A DNA stretch of 64,000 nucleotides from Phytophthora colocasiae (taxonomy: Eukaryota > Oomycota > Peronosporomycetes > Peronosporales > Peronosporaceae). Location of the stretch: positions 2,604,001-2,668,000 of the forward strand of contig JAGKQI010000100.1 of NCBI GenBank assembly GCA_018806915.1, in the 5' to 3' direction. How positions within the stretch are numbered: the first letter of the stretch is position 1; the number at the start of each line of letters is the position of its first letter. Of this stretch, positions 57,153 through 64,000 are shown piece by piece. The notes below the pieces were generated by a model. That model was not told where the DNA came from, did no database searches, and saw only the letters and a list, made by a program, of their open reading frames with translations. Position numbers and translations under genes: made by a program.

Positions 57153-57434
57153 TACACAGGTTAACGACAGATGAAGCGACTCTGCATTACACAGGCTAAC
57201 GACTGACGTAATTTTCAGCGAGCGATGCCGTGGTGGTTGGTGAAAGAACGCCAACCACCGCAAAAATAAGCTCGTATCCAGTGCTTTATCGTGGTGGTGC
57301 GCTCGCTACAAGCACTCCGCCGCTGTGGCACAATTCAGATATGTTGGTAAAGATGCCTTCTAAACGTATGCCAAGTTACGCCTCTCCTTTCGCTGTATTG
57401 AGCGCGCTAGACGGGTGTGATGTTTACCCCAACC

Positions 57435-57534
57435 AACTCAGTGAGCTTAAATAAAATTAAGCCTTAATTAGTTTTACCAACTCAGTGAGCTTAAATAAAA
57501 TTGTCTTAATTTGAGCTTAAATAAAATTAAGCTT
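57435..57534. repeat. AT-rich triple direct repeat, unit D
   Basis: Three copies of GAGCTTAAATAAAATT, as in unit A. Confidence 0.8.
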
Positions 57535-57562
57535 ATTGGTACACTGTATTGAAGAGGCACAA

Positions 57563-58668
57563 ATGGACAGCGCCATCTACGACAAGCAGTTGGCCTGGAA
57601 GCTGCACGGACAGCGCAAGCTGGCGAGTAAATCACAGGAGCTGCGACTGCAGCAGGATAACGAGTGCACGTTTTCACCCAAGGTGATGCATCTTTTTAAC
57701 CGGATTTTTTTTTTTACTGAAGGTTCGGCTAAATGGAATTTCTATAGACGAATTCAAGGTCGTTGCGAGCAGAGGAGTTCGCTGCTGAAGAGGAAGAAGC
57801 ACATGGAAATCGCTTTACTATGGCCACTGCTTCTGAGACGGAGGCGGCTCTGCTGCACCCAACTGAGTCGCAAGAAAGCTCCATCCAGATGCACCTGGCA
57901 CGACAAGAACGTGCTCGGGAACATGTAGTTGAAGCGCAGCAGAAGTACGAGCGACTGACTGCAATTCAGAAGTTAAGGCTTGGGTGGCTACAGCTTTTAA
58001 TACGGTTGTGATGCAGATTGGCAGGGGTGCAACTGACCAAGGACTACAACAAGGTCACGACGGTCGAGCCTTTTACACTTAGTACGACGAATTGGGTGAG
58101 ACAAAGTGGTTGGATCTGTAAACCCTTGCTGACTGTGAAAATATCTGCAGAAACCACGGCAAAGCACGATCGAATCGCCTACTCGACAGATTCCTGCAGT
58201 GGAACAAGTTAAGTTAAAGAAACCAGGAAAGTCTAAGGCAAAAGCACAGACTTCAAGGTCAAGTAAGTCTCCTCGATGCACGCATGCGGCTTGTGACGTT
58301 CATACGTCAAAGGAAGAGGAGGCTTGGGAAAGGTACGTTGAACTCTTCTTGATGCTTTTACCGACGGAATCAACTGACAACGATATAGTGAGCGAGCAAC
58401 GCTGGTCTCAATCATCGATGCACAGCGTCGAGAACTTGCGCTTCGAGAGCAGGCACAACAAGAGGCTGTAAGAGTGGCTGAGCGATTCGCAACTGCGACC
58501 CAAGCTTTCGAGGAGCGACTTGTAGCTGTGGAGCAGTCTGCAGCCAAGGAACTGGAAGAGGTCAAACGGCTCCTAGCTAGTCAAGCTGCTGCTACGGATC
58601 TCATTCTCACGTCACTGGGCATCACACGACGACCAGGATCCAACAGCGGCAACTCGCGATACGACTGA
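57563..58668 (+). CDS. Multi-exon coiled-coil protein, unit D
   Basis: Same exons as unit B (exon 1 MDSAIYDKQLAWKL to TFSPK; exon 2 TNSRSLRAEEF to YERLTAIQKL; last exon to SGNSRYD). Gln replaces Arg in TAIQKL. No indel in the recognised exons; the T-run in intron 1 is the longest of the four copies. Confidence 0.55.
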
Positions 58669-58768
58669 GAAATATAGGAGTTCAGCACCGAGGCCCTGTT
58701 TGCGAACTACTTCAGACCTTGTTTGCGAACTACGTCAGATAACGGAATCAACTAACGTGAACCGCAGG

Positions 58769-61574
58769 AATTGTGGCGTTTGGGGGTTCGTAAATCCTCC
58801 AGTGGACCCTCTATCCAAAGAAATAGTGTGGTCGAACAGCTCCGGAAAGTGAACGAGATCTCGGCTGGGAGTTATTTCGGAGAGAATGGGTTATTTACCA
58901 ATGGCAAACGCAATGCTCACATCCAAGCACAAACCTCCTGTATTCTGTACAAATTATCTCGCGAATCTTTGGAGCTGGTGTTTGATCGCTATCCCGAGTG
59001 GAAAGAGAAGGTCATGCGGATCGTAAATATCCATCGAGAGCAGACGCGATTAGTGCAATTATCCCGTGAGGAGCAACAACGAGGAACGGATGCTGCAACG
59101 GGGTTAATGCTTTCCAGAGCGGATATTCTGAATCAACGGGCTGAACGGATCAAGGAGGAGCTGCATCATGTGAGATTGAGGCATGGAGATGGCCACACGA
59201 CGAATTTGGGGAAAATAGTGTTCAAATGGGTTAACTGGTTCATTCTCACACCACTGCATTGTCTGGATAGAGGGAACAGAGGTCCAGAGCGCTTTCCACT
59301 TGGCCTGGTTGAGGTTCATGGTTGTTTGTATCCTTTACGTCTCTGTGTTGGCTCCGTATCAACTTGCAATGGACGATCTCGACCGCACTACCCCAATGGC
59401 GGTAGCGGTTAAATCCTTTGGGTTAATGTGCGAGTTGGTGTTTATCATCGACGTCTGGTTCAGTTGGCACGTTCGGGAATCCCCCGCTTCTATGGAACTT
59501 TACGAACAAGATTTACGTTCTACCTACAAGAAGGAGAGAATGTTGTGGGACATCATCGCTGCTATCCCGTTCTACCGGTTTCTATCCGATTTCCACTGTA
59601 GCCCTTGGTTCCGATTACTGCGCTGTCTAAAAATCTTCAACGTTGTGAGTTACTTGGATGAGCTCAATCGACGCAGCGTCACGTACGAAATCACCCGCTT
59701 CTGGTACATTTGTTTACTCTACTTGCTGTTAATCTACTGGGCTGCTTGTGCCTATTTAGCGGTGGCAAATGAAGTGGGTTTTGGTGAGGAATGGGACGCT
59801 TGGCTTCCGTCTCAAGAGCTGGTGATCTCGAATCCAGAAGACCCTTCTCCTTCTCAACTTACACTTCGGTTCTTACGTGGTCTCTTCTTTGCAACTACAA
59901 CATTTGTCAAGAAAGCGAGGAATTTAGCACCGGAAACAGCTTCTCTCTATGCATTTCACATCGCCGTCTCGTTCGTGGGTCTGATTACCATGTCGTTCGT
60001 CTTGGGTGAATTAGCCAGTCTTTTCATCTCGTACATTGGTTTGGAGGTGGATTTCCGTAAGAACCACATCGCGATTGAGATTTATTTGGCTCGATTACGT
60101 GTTAGTGAGAAGCTCAAAGCTCGAGCACATGCCTTTATGACTTCGTTATGGTCGTCCCATGCAGGGGTTAATTACGAAGAGATTTTGGGTGAAATGCCGA
60201 AACCTATCCGAACTGCTTGTGTCATGCACGTGTCGAAAGAACCTGTAGACTGGTTTATCAAAAAGTCATTGAACCCACGTGTTGGGAAGGTTTAGATGAA
60301 CTGGAACGGTTTAGATATTCGTTAGTGGAACATCTGCACTTCGAAGGGTACCCATCTGATGAATGTATCGTAGTGGAGGGGAGTATCGCCCGTGCCATGT
60401 ATTTCGTGCTTCGAGGACATCTTCAACTACACAGTCGCTCTCTTCTTTGCTCTCACTCGACCGATTGACTTCGACGTGGGGATTTCTTCGGAGAGAAGGG
60501 GTTATTAGGAAGTGCGATCAGTACGTACACTGTCCGAAGTGTTCGAGCTTGTGATCTTTTGGCTTTAAGTTCCGAAGCTTTGGTTGAAGTACTACATAGT
60601 CATCCTTTCAGTAACTTGGCACTTCGGATCTGTGAAGCTGCCGTAAGAAAAAGCTGGTGGCTTGTTCGAAATTGGAGATGGAGAACTATTGGGGGGATGC
60701 ATTGCTGGAAATAGTGGAGGATTTACGAAAAATCCATAAGCAGTCGGTCAATGTTCATTCTGCTAGTGCTGCTGCTCTTATGTCAATTCGAGCACTGGTT
60801 TCCAACCGATTAAAGACAACGGAAACTCCAATTGAAACACCAGTTACTTCTTTAAATGATATTGAAGAAGAAAAGGAGAACGAACCCCTTCACTTCCTGG
60901 ATATCAAGCTGAGTGATCTACCCAAGCAGGTGTTTAAGATGTTGGACGCGTTAAGAGAAGGTAAAGACTGCTACGTTGCTTTCTCGCCTCTACTACAGAT
61001 CGTAATGGCAAATGACCCACTTGACTGGAATGCGAGTTTCCGCCAAGTACCGACCGATTCATCAGATAATAGCCATGATAACCCCAGGAGAGGGCTTGAA
61101 AGGGGTGTTTGGCTCAGTAATCGGCGTCTTGAAGCGATTGCTAAGGCAAACGCAGCTAACAATAACAATGTTGAGACTTTGGTGACGAAATTGGAGCCAG
61201 AACAACAGGATATCGTCAGCCAAATTCACGTTGCAGCGTCGAATTTTGCTTCGAGACTTCGCAGTATGGACGCGGCAACAGATCAACCCGTCGAGGAACT
61301 GGTACCTAGTATTCACACAAAAGAAGCTGTCAACTTCAGCATGCACGAGACGAGTGGGAAGCGGAAGTCTCAAAATCCATTGAAATTTGAAGACGACAAT
61401 AAACCAGCACCTCCAGTACAGGTACTTCGCAACCGTAGCTCAGGTACGACGCAATCCCTACTCTTTGTCGTTGTTGGTTATCTTTCGTAATTCACACATT
61501 TCTGCCATATTGTAGCAGATTCGTCAACCAAGTATGCACCAGTAGAGGACGATGACATTGAGTCGCTGGAGTGA
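58769..61574 (+). pseudogene. 5'-truncated channel copy, unit E
   Basis: Open 58771-59265, then an extra G (GTCTGGATAGAG) shifts it; open again 59300-60295 through module 3; a lost A (ATCAAAAAGTC, ~60263), an extra T (TTCTTTGC, ~60447), a lost G (ATTGACTTC, ~60468) and the shared 13-nt deletion (~60640) follow. Stop of the final exon at 61574. Confidence 0.85.
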
Positions 61575-61865
61575 ATCCGAAAGTTGGGAAGATTTCAAAA
61601 AATATCGGATTGGCTTACTACTCAGGCACAAGGAATACATTGAGCGACATATATTAACGTGGATACACATTAATGTCGCTCACTGTGCCCACACAGACCA
61701 CTTGCGCTGTTTGCTACATCTTGTAAGTCTGCACACATCTTTAAGAACAGTCGGGTATTATAATAGTACCGTAAGTGACACTTTGCCTAATCTAGGACCG
61801 ACCTTAAAAAGTGTGGACCACAACGTGTAATTCGGTCGAAAAGCACTCAGTGAGAAAGAGCAGCG

Positions 61866-62750
61866 ATGGCGGACAAGCAAAAACCTCACAAAGACGTCCT
61901 TACGCGACTCGTACGCGACTTGGAAACGAAGACGACTTTGTGCTACGTCAAGGACTATCCTGGAGTAGAGCTGAACCAGTTGAATCATCACGTGAAGAAG
62001 CTCGGTCCACTGGTGAACCCCGTTTTTGGCGAGCAGCTGGCGTTCTTCATCGACGAAGGTCGCTTCATCCCTTTACGAATGGTCGTATATGGCAACGAGA
62101 AAGTGGCGGCCAAGATTACAGAGCTCCTTGGTCAGTGGTCAAAGTGGTCTAGAAAAGGAGGCGGAGTGACAACCTCGCAAGGGGCGTTCATTCTGGAGCA
62201 GCGTCCCGGAAAGCCCGAAGTGAGGATGCCCGACGTGGCATACACACCGCGACATGATGACAGGAATTTGACTCGTGAACAGATATGGACGTATCGTGGC
62301 GAACCCTTTGTTCCCATCTTTGTTGTTGAGATTGATAAGCTCTCTGGTCGAGGCTCTCAACGCAGCGCTCTTGATCGAAAGATGCGAAACGAATATTTCC
62401 AGCACGGCGTCCAGTTGGGTTGGCTGATCGACCCACGCCCAGACTTTCAGCGGATGTATGAGTACTATCTCGACAACAATGGAGACGTACAATGCTATGA
62501 CAACACTGCGTGGAGAGATCTTGACGGTGGCGACGTTCTTCCTGGTTTCAGGATGCGCGCACCTGTGTTGGAAATGGTCTTGAACCAGGATTCGGCTTCG
62601 TCGTCGGAAGATGAAGTTGATCTGGTGTGTCCCTATCCAAGATGCAACAAGCGATTCCGATCGCCTGGTGCATTGACTGCTCATGTTGAATGGCACCGTG
62701 AGGAGAGATCTATCTCGAAGTACTTAGCCAAGCGTAAGAATCCAGCGTGA
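61866..62750 (+). CDS. Uma2-family nuclease with C2H2 zinc finger, unit E (intact)
   Basis: 294 residues, open throughout, differing from unit D by Leu for Phe in IPLRMVV and Ala for Gly in NQDSASSS. All Uma2 and zinc-finger residues named for unit D are kept. Retention of open frames in A, D and E, against broken frames in B and C, suggests this gene may still be under selection, or has simply been spared. Confidence 0.72.
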   Translation: MADKQKPHKDVLTRLVRDLETKTTLCYVKDYPGVELNQLNHHVKKLGPLVNPVFGEQLAFFIDEGRFIPLRMVVYGNEKVAAKITELLGQWSKWSRKGGGVTTSQGAFILEQRPGKPEVRMPDVAYTPRHDDRNLTREQIWTYRGEPFVPIFVVEIDKLSGRGSQRSALDRKMRNEYFQHGVQLGWLIDPRPDFQRMYEYYLDNNGDVQCYDNTAWRDLDGGDVLPGFRMRAPVLEMVLNQDSASSSEDEVDLVCPYPRCNKRFRSPGALTAHVEWHREERSISKYLAKRKNPA

Positions 62751-63000
62751 ACTCACTATCCATCCAGTGTAGCAACTACGCTTCGACAAGTTCCTATCTA
62801 ACCATATCGCAGAACTCATAGCGTGCGATCTAAAAGATAGTTGGCGGCACCAATCAGGAATAAGAAATCATAAGAGAAGATAATACTATCTATTGCTTTA
62901 TAGTTTGACGGTCGAGCCCAACATCCAAAAAATACGTAGAAGAAATTTGATTAACTAGATAGGTGGACAACTCTTTGGACTAACCTGCAACGATCTCAAG

Positions 63001-63270
63001 CTAATTCAATAGCTGTAGATAGACTGTTCTACCTTGACTGATGGGCAACCCAAATTTGGGGCATTTGTTCCGAATGGAGATCAATCGGCAATCAAAGCCT
63101 AACTGTTGGATCAGTAGCGTGATAGTTTTCCGGTCACAGTTAAGCTCATCCGCATGCTGGTAAATAAACATCCTGTACGACGACTGGATAAATACGTGGT
63201 CCGAAAGAAGGTCTAGATGGTAAATTACGGAAAGTAAAAATAACTGTAATGTTAACTTTGAGTGACGCAC
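63001..63270 (-). other. Minus-strand ORF of unknown function, unit E
   Basis: 89 codons; upstream part differs from other units because CCGGCGAG is replaced by TAATGTTAACTTTGAG near 63246. Lys replaces Glu in IRNKCP. No family recognised. Confidence 0.35.
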
Positions 63271-63687
63271 AGACTCGTCCTGTCATGGCACATCAGTCAC
63301 ACTCAAAACGCCAACTCAAGCAACGTACAAGTGAGCGAAGAAGACGAAGCTCATTCTTGAGATGTCGACGAGAATGTGGACATCCTCGTCGTCAGGAACG
63401 CAGTCCTCATCGTCAGTATCTTCTTGGTCTGGAAACCCGTAGTCCGATCAGACAGCGACTTCATTTCGTCTGAAAGAAAATCTTACATGTATTTAAAAGA
63501 ACCCGATCACTAATGGCTAATCAAGAATAAAAACCATCAAAGTATAACATCCATCTCGCCATACTCGATCGCCGAGTTCACTTGTAGCGGTTGGCTGGTC
63601 ATACGCCGCCTGGTTCGCGTAAACTCTGAGGTCCCAGGTGACAAAAGATGACCACCGTCGTGCTGCTCCTTCACATCAACTGATCCT

Positions 63688-63957
63688 TCAAAATTTGGAA
63701 TTGAGCATACCATTGGGAATAGACATTAAGTAATCTGGTTCTTTCAAACATGTACACCTTAAATACGCTCGTAAATTCTCCCTCACACCAGCATCGTTCG
63801 GGAAGAGCTGCAGGTCTTTGGCGCCACACGTAATAGTTCTTGCATTTTCCACCTTGATTACCTTCTTCAAGTCGCCCACCGTGTCGCTCTCATCTACCCT
63901 CACCGAGAACGCGCTGCCCGCCGCACCAACGATCGCACTGAAAAGCTTCCTGATCAC
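63688..63957 (-). pseudogene. CRN N-terminal domain fragment, unit E (20-nt deletion variant)
   Basis: In this copy the start reads (GTG)[10 protein letters not shown], closer to the canonical CRN start than the Met-Leu-Phe form in other units. After LQLF a 20-nt deletion removes the rest of the LFLA motif and switches into the frame that other units cannot reach ([19 protein letters not shown]), giving a longer ORF of 89 codons. No ATG at the canonical position. Confidence 0.65.
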
Positions 63958-64000
63958 GTAAAGGGGCTACTGGACGGAGAAATCGACCCAGCGGAAGAGA
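63955..64000 (+). pseudogene. CRN gene lacking its N-terminal domain, unit E (cut by window end)
   Basis: Only [12 protein letters not shown] is visible before the window ends; one T is changed (GGGGCTACTGG) without altering the residue. Confidence 0.6.

Larger units (their letters stand above)
49418..58768 (+). repeat. Tandem array unit D (9.35 kb, uninterrupted)
   Basis: A complete unit without large insertions, suitable as reference. Its 5' part resembles unit C while its channel 3' end and Uma2 downstream spacer carry unit A variants, so it is a mosaic. Confidence 0.95.
58769..64000 (+). repeat. Tandem array unit E (partial, runs off the window)
   Basis: Contains the channel copy, Uma2 gene, spacer and CRN N-domain fragment; the plus-strand CRN gene is cut at 64000, so the array probably continues. 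Confidence 0.9.

Noticed and set aside
63503..63520. Loss of TT at the piggyBac target site in unit E as an excision footprint
   Set aside because: piggyBac normally excises precisely, restoring TTAA, and no other trace of an element is present; an unrelated small deletion is simpler.
1..64000. tRNA or rRNA genes
   Set aside because: I looked for T-loop-like GGTTCGAATCC words and conserved rRNA blocks while reading and found none that I could support.

Overview
The window looks like a piece of an oomycete genome, most probably Phytophthora or a close relative. Supporting signs are Crinkler (CRN) effector sequence, bZIP proteins fused to an M96/START-like domain with the invariant basic-region Asn replaced, ABCA transporters preceded by the oomycete initiator-type motif (CTCATTC..CAATTTGA), short GT-AG introns of 55-95 nt with GTACGT/GTAAGT donors, and a piggyBac element of oomycete character.

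Layout. Positions 1-4925 hold the 3' two thirds of a very large ion-channel gene with three successive channel plus cyclic-nucleotide-binding modules; it enters from the left edge. From about 2104 to the right edge the sequence is a head-to-tail tandem array of a ~9.35 kb unit whose breakpoint lies inside that channel gene. I call the units A (2104-11480), B (11481-35779, interrupted), C (35780-49417, carrying a transposon), D (49418-58768) and E (58769-64000, cut by the window). Each unit contains, in order: a 5'-truncated channel copy (+), a Uma2-type nuclease with a C-terminal C2H2 zinc finger (+), a poorly defined minus-strand ORF, the first ~50 residues of a CRN N-terminal domain on the minus strand, the rest of a CRN gene on the plus strand facing away from it, a bZIP-M96/START gene (-), and a multi-exon coiled-coil gene (+).

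Two things interrupt the array. A 14.5 kb block (15825-30302), bordered by a ~466 bp direct duplication of array sequence, carries two minus-strand ABCA transporter genes (one truncated and internally deleted, one full length but broken by frameshifts and a ~1.2 kb insertion), a patch of unclassified probable mobile DNA, and another bZIP-M96 gene. A 4287 bp piggyBac element (40547-44833) sits in a TTAA site of unit C; the same site is empty in units A, B and D. Its five-exon transposase reads as an uninterrupted 990-residue protein with the DDD catalytic residues and a cysteine-rich C-terminus.

Condition. The units are almost identical but differ by many single-base indels, often in homopolymers, so that no channel copy is open throughout while three of five complete Uma2-zinc-finger copies are. 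Some indels are shared between units (a 13-nt deletion in B, C and E but not A and D) and must be real events; private homopolymer indels could be residual long-read errors. Units are mosaics of two sequence types, which points to unequal crossing-over or gene conversion. Most intriguing are the trimodular channel with atypical pores, the Uma2-zinc-finger fusion, the inverted split of the CRN N-domain, and the fresh piggyBac insertion that dates the array. All family assignments were made by reading the sequence, without database searches.
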